A stretch of 64,000 nt of DNA from UKL13-3 sp943369665 (GCA_943369665.1 CALRNX020000004.1:62001-126000); one strand, 5' to 3'; positions 1 to 11,542 are shown, counted from the stretch's first letter. Numbers and translations are program-made. The notes: generated by a model from the letters alone, not told the origin.

Positions 1-3000
1 CCTTCAGTTAGCGTTAAACTTTGGTTGGCTATTCGTTTACCATAGCCATCAAACACTTCCACCCATGCTTCGCTGGTTTGATTGCTTTGAATAGTCAATT
101 CAAAATTGGATTGATAAGGGTTCGGTACGGCTGTAAATTGAATGGATTGTCCATTGGCCACCTTATTGTTAATCACAACAACCTGAGAGTAATTGTATTC
201 ACCATTAAAATCAATTTGTTTCAAACGGTAGTAAATCAAAGCGGGTTCCGTTTGTACCCCTTGTTGTGATTTTCGGTTAAAGGTAACATCATTAAATTGG
301 TAAGCGCTCATTTGGTTGGTTGTTCCTTTACCGCTTACAAATCCTAATTTTTCATAGGTTGTTGCATCGTATGAACGTTCTACATCGAAACCTTTGTTGT
401 TTTGTTCACTTGAAGTGCTCCATTTCAATTCAACCACCGTGTTCTTTTTCTGTCCCACAAATGAGAGCAGTTGCACCGGTAGCACTACATTTTGGGTAAT
501 GGTATCACCGATACAACCATTCATGTTGGTCTCAACTACTTTTACAGCAGCAGCTATGATCGTGTTGCTCCACAACACACTAATGCTATTTGAGGTCCCC
601 CCACTTATTTGTGTTCCGTTGGTAATGATCCATTGGTAGGTTGAACCTGATGTATTGAGTACGCTGTATGTTTCGGTTGTTCCAAGAGCAGGGTTTGTTT
701 GTCCACTGATAGCTGATGTTGCAGGTTTTGGGTTCACCGTTAGTACCGTTACATAAATTGAATCGTTACCGGTACCTGCATACAAAGTGTCACGGAAAGT
801 TCCTGCTGTGGTATACACCTTGTTGTTGAAGGCATAACTTCCACCATCACAAATGGTTTGTGGATTCATCACGGTACGTGAAGCCGAGTTCAGAATAGTA
901 AGATTTAACGTTACCAGCGAATCACAACCCGCAGCATTTAACAGGGTATGGGTTGCGATAGTGTTATTTGCGGTGTAGGTAATACCATCAATCCAGGTAA
1001 GGGAGTCCCAAACAACTCTGGTGTCGACTGATGAATTGTTATTGATTGTTAGATGCAATCGTACAATAGAGTCGCAACCATACTCAGTAAATCCGAGTGA
1101 CCTTGTTGGTGAGGTAGTTGAAGCTGAGTATGTAACTCCATACCATGTGTAGGATCCACATGCGTTCACAGTATCAATATGTTCTCTGTTAGGGAAAATT
1201 GTTAAATGCAATTCAACAACAGAGTCACATCCTTGTGAACTTGGTAAGGTATCGTAGTAGATGCCTGATTGAGATAGGTTTTGTCCGCGCCATGAATACT
1301 CTCCGCAGGTGAATGCCTCCGAAGAAGAATACAACGATCCTACCCTTAAAGTAATCACATCTCCAATTTGCTTAGTACATGCTAATGTTCGATTGCTAAC
1401 ACTTGCCGTATCAGTGGCCAATATTTTGTAACCTACGTGATGACTCAGTGGACCTGTATTGAAAACAATATCATTTCCGGTTCCGAGCACTGGACCAAAG
1501 ATGGTTGTTTGGGTACTGGTATCTACTATCGTGTAATGGTAACCATCTTGTGCCGACTGAATCGTAATGGTAGCAGAGTCGCCCAAACACATGCTGTATT
1601 TATTTACCTGTGTGAGGGTGTTTTCAAATGGAATGACGGTTAGATGAAGTTGGATTAAACTATCTACTCCTGCCATATTGTTTTTTATGTAAGATATGGT
1701 GGAATCAGAAGCAGTGTAGGTATTCCCATCTTCCCATGTGTATGACTCACAAGCGAAAATGGTATCTACCCTGGTTAGGTAGTAATTAACAACTGCAGTT
1801 ACAGTATCCCAATCACTCGAGCTACAATAATAATCATTATCTGTGGCTCTAACCAGATATTGAGTAGTGCTTGTAAGAGGTGGTGTTGTAAAAACGGTGT
1901 CCCCGGAATTGAGAAGATTCCCATTGATGTCAAACCATTCAACAAATTGATTTGGGCCCGCAGTGGCTTTAAGGGTTAAAGTTCCTTCACCAAATCGGGA
2001 ACTATCAGCGGTTGAAACAATGGAAGATTGAGCCCTAACTGAAAGAATTAGTGGCATACGCTGTTGTGAAATGCAAGTTATCACTTCTTCATAGTTACCA
2101 TTAATTTCTACCCAATCTGAGTTGTATGCTTCTACCCATAAGGTATCCGTTTCCGTCAAAATTCGTTCGCCATCTATTCCAGTTCCTCCATTATCAGTTG
2201 ATAAGTCGAGTGGAGTGCTACCTATTGCAACATCATACATTCGGTATCCATTACCATCATAAGAGATGTTAAAAGAATTATTGCGAAGTTCAGATCCATA
2301 GCAATACTCCTCAACTTCAGCTTCAGTAACTTTTGGATAATCATTTAATTCAATGGTTGTTTCACCTCGTTCACACACCGAATTTGCTGCACCTGAATAA
2401 ATTGTACGAGACTCATTTACAAAAAGCCTTAAAGTATCACCTATGGCAATAACGCTATCTCCATCAAAGGTATCATACCATTTTACAAGTCCATTTGAGG
2501 CTTTGGATACCAATTGAACCATTGTGCCTCCACAGATTGAATCTGGAGACTCAAAGTAGTTCTCATAGCTAATTAGGTTTGCTTGATTTGAAACCAAATG
2601 AATCGTTATAGGAGGTAAAAAGAACGCTTCACTGGTTTGATAACAAGAACCATTTCTGGCAATGGTTTTTACAAAAACTTTGTTTTCGTAAATTTGATAA
2701 ACGCCATCACTTCCCTTTTGAGATGCAAACGTTCTTAGTTTATCGTCATAATTTGAAAAATTATTATAAACCAACAATCCAGTTTCTGATCCAGTTAAGC
2801 ATGAATCTTTATTGGTTGCAATTTCGGCAGCTGTTCGCACGGTATTCCAAACCCTGAACTCATCCATGCCTATTAAAGAATTTGCTTTGGAGCCTTGACC
2901 TCTTAAACCTAATGTTAACCTAGCTTTATTATTATTGATAGGTACACTTGAGCTATCATTATTTGATGCAACTAAAACACCGTTGTAATAGATTCTCATT

Positions 3001-6000
3001 CCGTTGGGTCCTGCTGTTGTGGCTACATGTATCCAATCATTAGAAGCTGGTAAATTTGGGAATACTAATTCCCTTTTTTCTGAACCATTGTAAACATTAA
3101 AGTAGTTACCACTCCAACTCCAGTTTTTGAGCGAATCCGGGTCATAAATACCTCCGTTGGTATTCTGAATTCCTAGCAAAGAAAACGGGCTATTTCCAAT
3201 TCCTCTTACCCAAGCTTCTACGGTAATTTCATTGGTTATGTCTAATGAATCATCTCCAAAATCTATATGACTTGGGTACAAATCTGAGGTTTCAAAATAG
3301 GCAGCATCATGGGCGCTTTTTTCTACCTTGATTCGATACTCTGATGTTTGATTTGGAATAACTCCAAAATCTGCACTTTGCCAAGGAGCAACGATGTCTA
3401 TACGTGCACTATCGTATACAAATTCATTGTTTATGTTTTTCTTAAACAAAGAATATCGATAAGCAGGAAGCACAGTATCTAATTTTATACTAACATACTC
3501 ACTGTGGCAAATAGAATCACGGTAGATATAATTATAAATGGTTAAACTCGAATCGTATGCAAAGATTTGCGCTGATACAGTATCTGAGTAACAATTTCCG
3601 TTATTAGAGAAGGCATAAACGGTGGTATCTTTAGTCATACTTGGTAAACGGAGAGTTTGGTTTGATCCCAATATTCCTGCACTTTCACCAAATTCATATT
3701 GCCATCTTTTTTCTGCTCCATTGGTTTGTATTTCAAGTTGGACTGTTCCTTCTTTAACTACATTGATTTGGTTGCTTACTATCTTTATTTCAGGCGTTTC
3801 AGTAACTACAATTTTATGAACCTCAGACGGTACAAAAATATTGCAACTTGAGCTAGATGCTATGCAACGGTATTCGTTGGTTCCACCGGCTTGTATCTTT
3901 GTTCTGTAAGTTTCAGTGGTAGCATTAGGTATTGTTTTCCATTCATCTAATCTTATGAGTCTGTTCGTTCCACCATTATTTTGGGTAAAATAAATACCTG
4001 GTTCGTTGTTTAAATCAACTATCGAAAGTTCAAATCCTACATCATTATAACTGATATTTGTAGTAGTAGATCCCAAATCAATCCAAGCATTGTTTACTAG
4101 TTTTTTTGCCACCATTCGGTTGCTTGGTGTTTCCACATAAACCAGATGAAGGGTATTGTTAACAATACCTAAGCATACTCTATTGATTTCCTGATCAGAA
4201 AAATCAAGACTGCCAACTGCGCTCCAGTTATTTAATCCATCGTATTTTTTAACGCACACTTTATCGTTGGCCGATTTGTATGCTATGTAATCGATGTTGT
4301 TCAGAGTCTCCATTGTAAAAAGACTGCTACCTCCAGTTGGATCAGTTGTAAGAGAGTCTTTACCATTGATAACCCCATCAGGGTTGAACGTAAGTTCAAA
4401 AAATATGTTTTGGTTTATGGTGTTACGAATAGCAAATATGGTTTTACCATTGGTAACAAAAATTGGAGGTACGCCAGGTGTCGGTGTCCAAGGGTCAGAG
4501 TTGAAGAGGTCATAATTTCTCCGTACAATGGTCATTGAACCGTTCCAGTCAGCAACTGTATCTCTGACTCTAGAATACGAGCGAGAGAAACCAATGGTGT
4601 CTCTATTGACTGCAAATACCTTAGCTTGATTGTTTACAGGGAAATAATATCCATTATTGCCATACAAGTGATTAAAAAAGAAGTTAACAGTACTAGTTGT
4701 ATTTACTGGGGCTGAGGCAGATTGGAAAGTGAAATAATCAAGGCCATTATCATTGAGCGGAAGCCAACTGTTGCTAAAATCTAAGTATTGTTGAACACCA
4801 AAACTATTCGGAATATCATTGATATAGGCAACTTCTAACTTTTCACTATTCGTACTGTTATTCACATGAACTTTAAATGATTGGGCAGACCTCAGGCTAA
4901 CGGCTAATGGTGTTAAAGCGGGTTTCCAATTATTGGTTATGGTATCTAGTTTTTTAAATACAATTGTGGAAGTTCCAGATTGATAATAGGCTACATATGT
5001 TTCATTTTTCAGCTTAAAGAATTGATGAGAAAACGTGCCACTTAAAAATGGAGTAGTATTGGTACAAGTAAAGTAATTCCAGTATTTAATAGAATCTGTT
5101 TGTTCTTTAATTTGCCATTGGTAATTCAATGAATAACCAGGATTAGCCTCAAAATCCAATACAACCGAATCTTTTGAGCAGGTTTCGGTAGTAATGGTTC
5201 TGTCAACAATAGATGCAAACCCTGGGGTAATATTAATTTGAGCCATTAAACTATTGGTATTGCCAACCGAATCGGTAACACTGATAAATACATTTTGATA
5301 CCCAAGATCATCACATGTAAAGGTGGTTCTACCTAAAGAGGTAGTTGCTATTTTATGGTTATCATAGAAGAAACTTTTTACTACCGAATCGCTTAAGATA
5401 GCTGTTCCAGATGGTGATAATGGTAGGTTCAGTTGCCAAAAATTGGGCCTTGGTCTTGTTGTATCCAATACCGTTACATTAAAACTACAAGTAAGTGTAT
5501 CGTTATTGCTACCAATACTTGTAATCATTACACTTTGTGTTCCAATATCATTCCCGGTGAATATACTTTTGCTTAATGTAGTACTCGATACAGGGAAACA
5601 TGAGGTTGGCAGTACTGAATCAATATTTAATTCAACCTCCCCCAAAGGACCTAAGTACAACGTTTTATTTTGGCAATTTAAACTGCGGGCAAAGCTGTCG
5701 ATTACTGTGAACGTTTGGGTAGAATATGTTGTGCGACCATTATTAAGATTGGTTAAAGAATAGTTAATCGTGTTATTGCCAATCGGATATTGAGTGGTTA
5801 AATCAGAAGTGAAGAATAAATTAGGATTGTCTGCATACACCGGCTGCGTTGGAATACTACTTGGAGTAGCGTATGGTGCCGAAAAGTTAAAGATTTTTAA
5901 ATATCCATTCGCTCCAGCACCCCCTCCTTCAAAAACACCGATTTTAAGAACCTCACCAGCAGTAACGGTTTTGGTGAAAGTACCACTTTGAACACCTGTA

Positions 6001-9000
6001 TTGTTTTGAGTAAACCCGGCTAATATCGGTAGTGTGGTAAGCCACCTATTAACAAAGCCAGTTGTAGCAAAGGGCCTAAAAAACTGAGGGAAGTTTGATT
6101 GATATTCCCAACTAAACGATACTGTTCCTGCGCAATTGAAAAAGATTTCGGTATAAGCACTTTCTCTTCTAACTGATGCTGATGGTATTGAGGTGAAGGT
6201 AATCGAATCGGGAGTTGTTGCTTTGTTTATGGCTACTTGTGGATTGGTTCCGTTTTTGAATAGTCTTGTTTTGCCAAATGGACCGGTGAAGCCATTTATT
6301 TGACTGCAACTATTTGCAACAGCAAGTCCGCACGCCCCACTTGTGCGATACATGGTATCATTTGGTGGGCAGGTCATTGTAGGAAAGGAAACATCCTCAA
6401 TTTCTACATAATGAATGTAGTTGGCCGAAGTTGATGAAAGTCCAATTCCACTTTCCTCTAAAATGAAATATTCTATAATATTTAATCCAATGTTCAACTC
6501 TACAACAGGGCTCGAATCGGCAGGAATAGATGGATAACCATTGGAGTAATCTGCCATTGTCAGCTCTATTTGTTGATTGCTGTTATAAGAAATTGCGGGA
6601 TTAACAGTTGACTGCGATACAGTAGCTCCAGTAATTTTATAACCCCAACGTGCCCCCGTGCAGCTATTTGTATAGCGAATCGGAGACGGAATTGAATATT
6701 GATGCTTGAAAGTAGAATCATTGTAAGATTGTATTCTTACAATACTTGGCACCATTACAGGGCTAATGGTATCAAGCACCCTGATTGATGAATTGGAGGA
6801 GTATATTTTATTACCATACAATTTATCGTGGTAACCAAAATGAATAATTTGAGGATAATCTTGATTAATATAAGGACCAATTTTGAGTGGAATAAATGCA
6901 CCATCATTTTGAGGGATAGAATCCAATTCATACAAAATATTGCCCATATATGCATCGCGCACTTGAAAGTACCACATAAAACCAGTTTGCTGGCATGCTA
7001 CAGCCATTGGGCTTTCTATATAATGATTATAGGTTTCACCACAAAAATTACCCCGTATAGTTGGCATTTCAGCAGCAATGTAACCAACAAATGGCTCTGC
7101 TGGGTCAAGTTCTGTAATGGTATGGGTATATGAAACTGTTGTTGAATTTCCAGCATAATCAGTTGCAGTTAGGGTTATAGTTGTAACTCCAGGGTATAGT
7201 GAATCCGATTGATTGAGCCAGTATGGAGTTGAGTTACCCCAAACACCAACACCATTTACATATCGAGCATAAGGTTCAACTTCGATCAATACAGTTTTTG
7301 TATTGGCTCCAGATAAGGTATAACTCCAATCTTTATATGTGTCTTGCCTAAATGGATTTTGAATTTCTACTGCTTTTTTACAACCACTTTCTGTTGCATT
7401 GTGAAATGTATTTTCGTTTACTGGTGCAACAGCAATCTCAGGAGGCACGGGATCGACTATGGCAATAGCATAGGTTTGCTTACAAGTAAACGTGTCGCCC
7501 ATTACAATAGCAGTCCGCGTTACATCTGTAAAACCAGGTCTAAAATCAATTATTTTATTACCGGTAATATTAGGATAATAGAAATTAGACACCCACATTG
7601 AGTAAGGATGCGAGGTGCCACAAGCTGAAACCACTAGTGGCTCAATTTCGGTTAACCAACGCCCAGAAGTAATGTTACGCTTAATCGTATCTTGGCAACT
7701 TCCTTCGGGTACCGAGTAACTTTTTACGGTAACTTGTGATGTGCACCCACGTACAATATTATCGGGCCCTTTGTACCCAACGGTAACAGGAATTGTTTTA
7801 TTAGCATCGCTACATGTAAAATTAACTTTTGATAGCGATACATTAGTCATCCCACAAACCCCACTCACACCATTCAGTAAAATATTGCTTGGTGTGAGGT
7901 TTAACGTTCCAGTGGTTGGGCTCAAGGCAACTGTTATATCCGCGCATTTCGGTTCAGTTGCATCTACAATTTGAACAACGGATTGGCAAGTGCTAAAATT
8001 ACCCGCTGCATCTTCTACCTTCATTGTTACTGGGATGGTTAAACCAATATTGGAACATTGAATTTCAAACGAATCGGCAAAATACTGTACTGGTCCGGTG
8101 TACCAAGTCGAATACATACTGAATTTTTTGATGCCTTGATAGTAATCAAAACCATTATCATAACTACCTATATTAACATCTCTGCGTGGATTGATATCAT
8201 CTCTAATTTTAAGCTCAGGTCGACTAACAGTGCCAGGTTTGCGCATTATTAGAACCCAATTGAAGCCAATTTTTGCAGTATCTCTGCATAAAGCAATTGG
8301 CTTAATGGTATCAATAATATTTAAATAAGTAATACGACTTATAGCTTGTTGATCAGGGTTGGGGCCATAGCTTACGTTCCATTCTATGCGGTAAACCCCA
8401 AAGCCCAATTCTGTTGCTGTGAGGTAGTCAATCGTTCGGTCAGAGAAAGTGCCATTGTTATCAGAGGCTCTATAAATTGACCTTGGGGTTAAGGTTGGTT
8501 GACATACACCCTTTGCCGTAGGTGTCCGAAGGGCTGTAAGCGGCAGTCCCTTCTCATAACGTTGCAGGTAATAGGTTTGGGTATCGCTCTCAAAAGTCAA
8601 GCCTGGTAATGCAACCCTTACCTGAAAAGTGCAAGCACCCTGAACTCCAGTAAGTCCATCTCTAGCAACTAAATAAACGGTTTGCAATCCCAATCTATTG
8701 CACCCAAATTTTAGGGTGTCGAAAAATTCACTGCTATTTAAAGGGTTGAAAGCAAAGCCAAAGCGTAGTGGGCCACCACAAGCTCCTTGGCCTGTACCGC
8801 CCGGTTCAGACCCATTGTTAAACTCTGATGGGTTTGTTAGTTCTGCCATGCCAAGTTCGTTGTTATAAATAGTAGGTATATATGAATTATGGCACCTAGC
8901 TACTGGTTTTGGTGCGGAGAATACTTCGTACGATACTTTAATTTCATGCAGCACAGGTCCACTAATATTACCCTGTCTGATAAGCAATTCAGAATTCCTT

Positions 9001-10286
9001 GTACCATACAATCCTGGTTTTAACTTTAGGCTGATGCCTATTCCAGTAAATGGGGGTAAGGATTGATTTGGTTTATTGATTTGGGAAGTATCTCTACTGT
9101 TAGAAATTTCAACAATGTAGTCTTGTTCTAAATTGTTGATGTCTATGTAAATATTTTGAGTTGTATTGGAGTTGTTAAAATAGGTGAGATTCCTGCTACT
9201 AACTTTTCCTAAATCAACACATGTTGGATGCCCGCGATAGCTAAAATGCAACCTTTCAACAGGGCCTCTTCCATTATACCAAATATTGTCGTAAATATCA
9301 TCAACAAAAGAGCTAGAGACAGATGTCCATTTAAAATCATCAATGGCAATTGCTGTTCCTTGATTGCCTTTTTGACCACTAATGGCTCCCAATCCATATT
9401 CAAAAAGATCTAATGCAAGTGTTGCCTTTTCTCCATATTTACCACCAAAAAAGCCTGCCATACTTCTAACATTACCAAACGTTTCTCCTACAAATGTTTT
9501 AGGTTCATTTTTGGGCTTACAGTTATCATACCCTCCATTGGGTAACACATACCTAAATCCTATTCTTCCGCTAACTGTTCTGCCTTCTGGTAACCCTTTT
9601 ATTCTGTAAGTTACAAGTGTCCAATCCTTCGGATAGCCATCTACAGTATATTGAGGGTTAACCTCACCTAATAAAGTACGAAATGTGCCAGTGCTTGTAG
9701 AGGTATCTCCGACATCAGGTAATTGAGAATCAAATGATTCTGCTGTGCTCAGCCACACTTGCAAATTATTGGGCCTATTACAACCAAAACTTGAAACGTC
9801 TTGCGCTGCCAATGCTAGAGCATTTTGGCCATCAGTGGCATATTGTTGTTTGGTCCAAAAGCTAATTTCGTCCCCATTTTTCAATCCATGAAAAACCCTT
9901 GAAATCATCCATTTACTTACATAAGCACCATCGTGATCATTTTCTGAGTAACCTACAGAGGCGTAAAAATATTTACTGGGCAAATATTCAGCTCCTGAGA
10001 ACCCACGCAGGTTATAAGCAAGAGTCCTTATAGAAGAATTAAATCCGCCTACATCATAAGGTTCCCCAACATATCCACTCAGGCCTCCTTCTAATGCCCA
10101 GGCATCTTCACCTTCGCCAGTTGCAGGGATAGTATTATTTTTCATATACCAACCAAAAAGGTTGTCGTCCAGAGTATTTACTCCGTTAAATTTTGTTTCA
10201 TATCTAACGCGTTGCCCAAATACTGACGTTGTAAGTAACAATAAGGCAAACAAGGAAAACAGAGGGTTGTAAAAATGTAATCTCAT
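1..10286 (-). CDS. Giant T9SS-secreted multidomain surface protein, copy 1 (3' end cut by window)
   Basis: One frame stays open on the minus strand from the ATG at 10286 to the left edge (about 3,428 codons). It is a paralogue of the protein at 12127-22542 along its whole length, so only about 40 C-terminal residues, the end of the sorting tail, should lie outside. Visible parts: a signal peptide (LFALLLLTTSVFGQ); an N-terminal jelly-roll domain of choice-of-anchor/cleaved-adhesin type; cysteine-containing HYR/Ig-like segments; a LamG-like domain near residues 2350-2470 (key string WIHVATTAGPNGMRIYYNGV); repeats ending in GCDS..LHLTI near 2860-3150; and a segment before the tail with ELKWSTSSEQNNKGFDVERS. 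The expected location is the cell surface after T9SS export. Adhesion or matrix binding is an inference. The AraC gene 180 bp upstream reads in the same direction. Confidence 0.93.
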   Translation of the reverse strand, partial: MRLHFYNPLFSLFALLLLTTSVFGQRVRYETKFNGVNTLDDNLFGWYMKNNTIPATGEGEDAWALEGGLSGYVGEPYDVGGFNSSIRTLAYNLRGFSGAEYLPSKYFYASVGYSENDHDGAYVSKWMISRVFHGLKNGDEISFWTKQQYATDGQNALALAAQDVSSFGCNRPNNLQVWLSTAESFDSQLPDVGDTSTSTGTFRTLLGEVNPQYTVDGYPKDWTLVTYRIKGLPEGRTVSGRIGFRYVLPNGGYDNCKPKNEPKTFVGETFGNVRSMAGFFGGKYGEKATLALDLFEYGLGAISGQKGNQGTAIAIDDFKWTSVSSSFVDDIYDNIWYNGRGPVERLHFSYRGHPTCVDLGKVSSRNLTYFNNSNTTQNIYIDINNLEQDYIVEISNSRDTSQINKPNQSLPPFTGIGISLKLKPGLYGTRNSELLIRQGNISGPVLHEIKVSYEVFSAPKPVARCHNSYIPTIYNNELGMAELTNPSEFNNGSEPGGTGQGACGGPLRFGFAFNPLNSSEFFDTLKFGCNRLGLQTVYLVARDGLTGVQGACTFQVRVALPGLTFESDTQTYYLQRYEKGLPLTALRTPTAKGVCQPTLTPRSIYRASDNNGTFSDRTIDYLTATELGFGVYRIEWNVSYGPNPDQQAISRITYLNIIDTIKPIALCRDTAKIGFNWVLIMRKPGTVSRPELKIRDDINPRRDVNIGSYDNGFDYYQGIKKFSMYSTWYTGPVQYFADSFEIQCSNIGLTIPVTMKVEDAAGNFSTCQSVVQIVDATEPKCADITVALSPTTGTLNLTPSNILLNGVSGVCGMTNVSLSKVNFTCSDANKTIPVTVGYKGPDNIVRGCTSQVTVKSYSVPEGSCQDTIKRNITSGRWLTEIEPLVVSACGTSHPYSMWVSNFYYPNITGNKIIDFRPGFTDVTRTAIVMGDTFTCKQTYAIAIVDPVPPEIAVAPVNENTFHNATESGCKKAVEIQNPFRQDTYKDWSYTLSGANTKTVLIEVEPYARYVNGVGVWGNSTPYWLNQSDSLYPGVTTITLTATDYAGNSTTVSYTHTITELDPAEPFVGYIAAEMPTIRGNFCGETYNHYIESPMAVACQQTGFMWYFQVRDAYMGNILYELDSIPQNDGAFIPLKIGPYINQDYPQIIHFGYHDKLYGNKIYSSNSSIRVLDTISPVMVPSIVRIQSYNDSTFKHQYSIPSPIRYTNSCTGARWGYKITGATVSQSTVNPAISYNSNQQIELTMADYSNGYPSIPADSSPVVELNIGLNIIEYFILEESGIGLSSTSANYIHYVEIEDVSFPTMTCPPNDTMYRTSGACGLAVANSCSQINGFTGPFGKTRLFKNGTNPQVAINKATTPDSITFTSIPSASVRRESAYTEIFFNCAGTVSFSWEYQSNFPQFFRPFATTGFVNRWLTTLPILAGFTQNNTGVQSGTFTKTVTAGEVLKIGVFEGGGAGANGYLKIFNFSAPYATPSSIPTQPVYADNPNLFFTSDLTTQYPIGNNTINYSLTNLNNGRTTYSTQTFTVIDSFARSLNCQNKTLYLGPLGEVELNIDSVLPTSCFPVSSTTLSKSIFTGNDIGTQSVMITSIGSNNDTLTCSFNVTVLDTTRPRPNFWQLNLPLSPSGTAILSDSVVKSFFYDNHKIATTSLGRTTFTCDDLGYQNVFISVTDSVGNTNSLMAQINITPGFASIVDRTITTETCSKDSVVLDFEANPGYSLNYQWQIKEQTDSIKYWNYFTCTNTTPFLSGTFSHQFFKLKNETYVAYYQSGTSTIVFKKLDTITNNWKPALTPLAVSLRSAQSFKVHVNNSTNSEKLEVAYINDIPNSFGVQQYLDFSNSWLPLNDNGLDYFTFQSASAPVNTTSTVNFFFNHLYGNNGYYFPVNNQAKVFAVNRDTIGFSRSYSRVRDTVADWNGSMTIVRRNYDLFNSDPWTPTPGVPPIFVTNGKTIFAIRNTINQNIFFELTFNPDGVINGKDSLTTDPTGGSSLFTMETLNNIDYIAYKSANDKVCVKKYDGLNNWSAVGSLDFSDQEINRVCLGIVNNTLHLVYVETPSNRMVAKKLVNNAWIDLGSTTTNISYNDVGFELSIVDLNNEPGIYFTQNNGGTNRLIRLDEWKTIPNATTETYRTKIQAGGTNEYRCIASSSSCNIFVPSEVHKIVVTETPEIKIVSNQINVVKEGTVQLEIQTNGAEKRWQYEFGESAGILGSNQTLRLPSMTKDTTVYAFSNNGNCYSDTVSAQIFAYDSSLTIYNYIYRDSICHSEYVSIKLDTVLPAYRYSLFKKNINNEFVYDSARIDIVAPWQSADFGVIPNQTSEYRIKVEKSAHDAAYFETSDLYPSHIDFGDDSLDITNEITVEAWVRGIGNSPFSLLGIQNTNGGIYDPDSLKNWSWSGNYFNVYNGSEKRELVFPNLPASNDWIHVATTAGPNGMRIYYNGVLVASNNDSSSVPINNNKARLTLGLRGQGSKANSLIGMDEFRVWNTVRTAAEIATNKDSCLTGSETGLLVYNNFSNYDDKLRTFASQKGSDGVYQIYENKVFVKTIARNGSCYQTSEAFFLPPITIHLVSNQANLISYENYFESPDSICGGTMVQLVSKASNGLVKWYDTFDGDSVIAIGDTLRLFVNESRTIYSGAANSVCERGETTIELNDYPKVTEAEVEEYCYGSELRNNSFNISYDGNGYRMYDVAIGSTPLDLSTDNGGTGIDGERILTETDTLWVEAYNSDWVEINGNYEEVITCISQQRMPLILSVRAQSSIVSTADSSRFGEGTLTLKATAGPNQFVEWFDINGNLLNSGDTVFTTPPLTSTTQYLVRATDNDYYCSSSDWDTVTAVVNYYLTRVDTIFACESYTWEDGNTYTASDSTISYIKNNMAGVDSLIQLHLTVIPFENTLTQVNKYSMCLGDSATITIQSAQDGYHYTIVDTSTQTTIFGPVLGTGNDIVFNTGPLSHHVGYKILATDTASVSNRTLACTKQIGDVITLRVGSLYSSSEAFTCGEYSWRGQNLSQSGIYYDTLPSSQGCDSVVELHLTIFPNREHIDTVNACGSYTWYGVTYSASTTSPTRSLGFTEYGCDSIVRLHLTINNNSSVDTRVVWDSLTWIDGITYTANNTIATHTLLNAAGCDSLVTLNLTILNSASRTVMNPQTICDGGSYAFNNKVYTTAGTFRDTLYAGTGNDSIYVTVLTVNPKPATSAISGQTNPALGTTETYSVLNTSGSTYQWIITNGTQISGGTSNSISVLWSNTIIAAAVKVVETNMNGCIGDTITQNVVLPVQLLSFVGQKKNTVVELKWSTSSEQNNKGFDVERSYDATTYEKLGFVSGKGTTNQMSAYQFNDVTFNRKSQQGVQTEPALIYYRLKQIDFNGEYNYSQVVVINNKVANGQSIQFTAVPNPYQSNFELTIQSNQTSEAWVEVFDGYGKRIANQSLTLTE

Positions 10287-10339
10287 ATTGAAAATAAAAA
10301 TATGAGGCAAAATATAGCTGTCTTTTTAAGCTAGGCTAA

Positions 10340-10351
10340 TCCAAAACGACA
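10340..10351 (-). promoter_or_regulatory. Shared 12-bp box upstream of giant gene 1
   Basis: On the minus strand this reads TGTCGTTTTGGA, 53 nt before the ATG. The same box with one or two changes precedes the other two giant genes at 22597-22608 and 32927-32938. It contains a TTTG like the Bacteroidota -33 element, and the matching TGTC half extends beyond that element. It may be a promoter element, a regulator site, or both. Confidence 0.5.
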
Positions 10352-10465
10352 TTTATAAAATCATGAATGATCTGATTTTAGATTTTTTAAAACAAAGGAA
10401 TATGTTTTAGCAATAAGAAGGAGTTAGGTGATATGGAACAGCACCCAAAGCAGTATATTAAGAAA

Positions 10466-11542
10466 TTAATTTGGTTGCTCTTTTTGCAAATCAGAAGGTG
10501 AAACCCCATGCTGCTGTTTAAATGCAGCTGAAAATTTACCTGCATTTTCATACCCAAATTGCAGTCCAATTTCTTTTATGGTGAGTTCTTGTTTGTCAAT
10601 AATTTGTTTGGCAATTATCAATTGTTTGCTTCGATGGTATTGAAATAAAGAAGTACCAAAATGAGCTTTAAATTGAGTTTTTAACTTGGTTGATGATAAA
10701 CCAACTTGCCCCGCTATAAAATCAATACCGGGGAACTTGGAATAAATATTTTGCATAATTAATGCTTCAGCCAAAAGGACCTTATTTTGATTGGCATTGC
10801 TAATTGCCAGGTGATTTGAACCGGCTATATTTTGGAGTACGGTGGTTTTAAAAAAAGAAATTGTTTCAAAAACAAGCTCGTTAAGTAATTGCTTTTTGGT
10901 TTGACTTACTTCTGTTTTCATCAGTTGAGCACCTTTATCGAGGATGCTCATGCCATTTCCGGTTGCAATAAAATTAAGTCCTATTGATTGTTCATCTGAA
11001 TTCATAAAACGCTGAAGGTACATATTTTCCTCGGGAAAATTGGCCATGTAGCGTTTGAGCCAATTCTTGGTAAAATATAAGATTAATGTTTTGGTTCTCG
11101 AATTTTTGAAATGAAAATCCTTTACGATTACATTAGGTTTATGAAGAATCCAAAGCAAACCGTTAAAATGAAAATCGTTTATAATCGTTTTGCTATGGTT
11201 GTTTGTGGTTTCGCTCAAAAATACAGTTAAGCAGTAATAGGCCGGAGGTATATCTTTTCTTCTGTAATGGTTGTAGGTTACCTTTTGTTTGTAATCAACC
11301 TCGTTGTAAAATACTACAAGATCTTCTTCAATTTCTTGATAATACATGTTCGCATTCAAAAACATATTATTGGATTCGCTCATGTTTAGGGCATGCGAGA
11401 ACTTAATAAAAGGCATTTGCTGCAAACTTTGCCACATGAGTTGTGGTGTATTATTCAGGTATGTAAATACAAAAAAACCATCCTTGTACTTAAATAGGTA
11501 GGGTCTTACTTTGTTATACCATTTTTCGATGAAAGTATGCAT
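10466..11542 (-). CDS. AraC-family transcriptional regulator, cassette 1
   Basis: A 358-residue protein with a C-terminal AraC/HTH_18 DNA-binding domain at about residues 255-355: first helix-turn-helix around FIAGQVGLSSTKLKTQF, second around IKEIGLQFGYENAGKFSAAF. The N-terminal ~240 residues match no effector domain I can name, but they are shared with the regulators at 22714-23790 and 31803-32879. All begin FIEKWY-like and contain NNxPQLMWQSL. It has no signal peptide or membrane segment, so it should be cytoplasmic. The gene ends 180 bp before the giant gene 1 start, in the same direction, which makes that gene the obvious candidate target. The ATG at 11542 matches the starts of its paralogues. 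Confidence 0.93.
   Translation of the reverse strand: MHTFIEKWYNKVRPYLFKYKDGFFVFTYLNNTPQLMWQSLQQMPFIKFSHALNMSESNNMFLNANMYYQEIEEDLVVFYNEVDYKQKVTYNHYRRKDIPPAYYCLTVFLSETTNNHSKTIINDFHFNGLLWILHKPNVIVKDFHFKNSRTKTLILYFTKNWLKRYMANFPEENMYLQRFMNSDEQSIGLNFIATGNGMSILDKGAQLMKTEVSQTKKQLLNELVFETISFFKTTVLQNIAGSNHLAISNANQNKVLLAEALIMQNIYSKFPGIDFIAGQVGLSSTKLKTQFKAHFGTSLFQYHRSKQLIIAKQIIDKQELTIKEIGLQFGYENAGKFSAAFKQQHGVSPSDLQKEQPN

Noticed and set aside
21..10240. Many plus-strand open frames of 60-120 codons across 1-10.2 kb
   Set aside because: They are antisense to the continuous minus-strand giant gene and have no domains, signal peptides or spaced starts.
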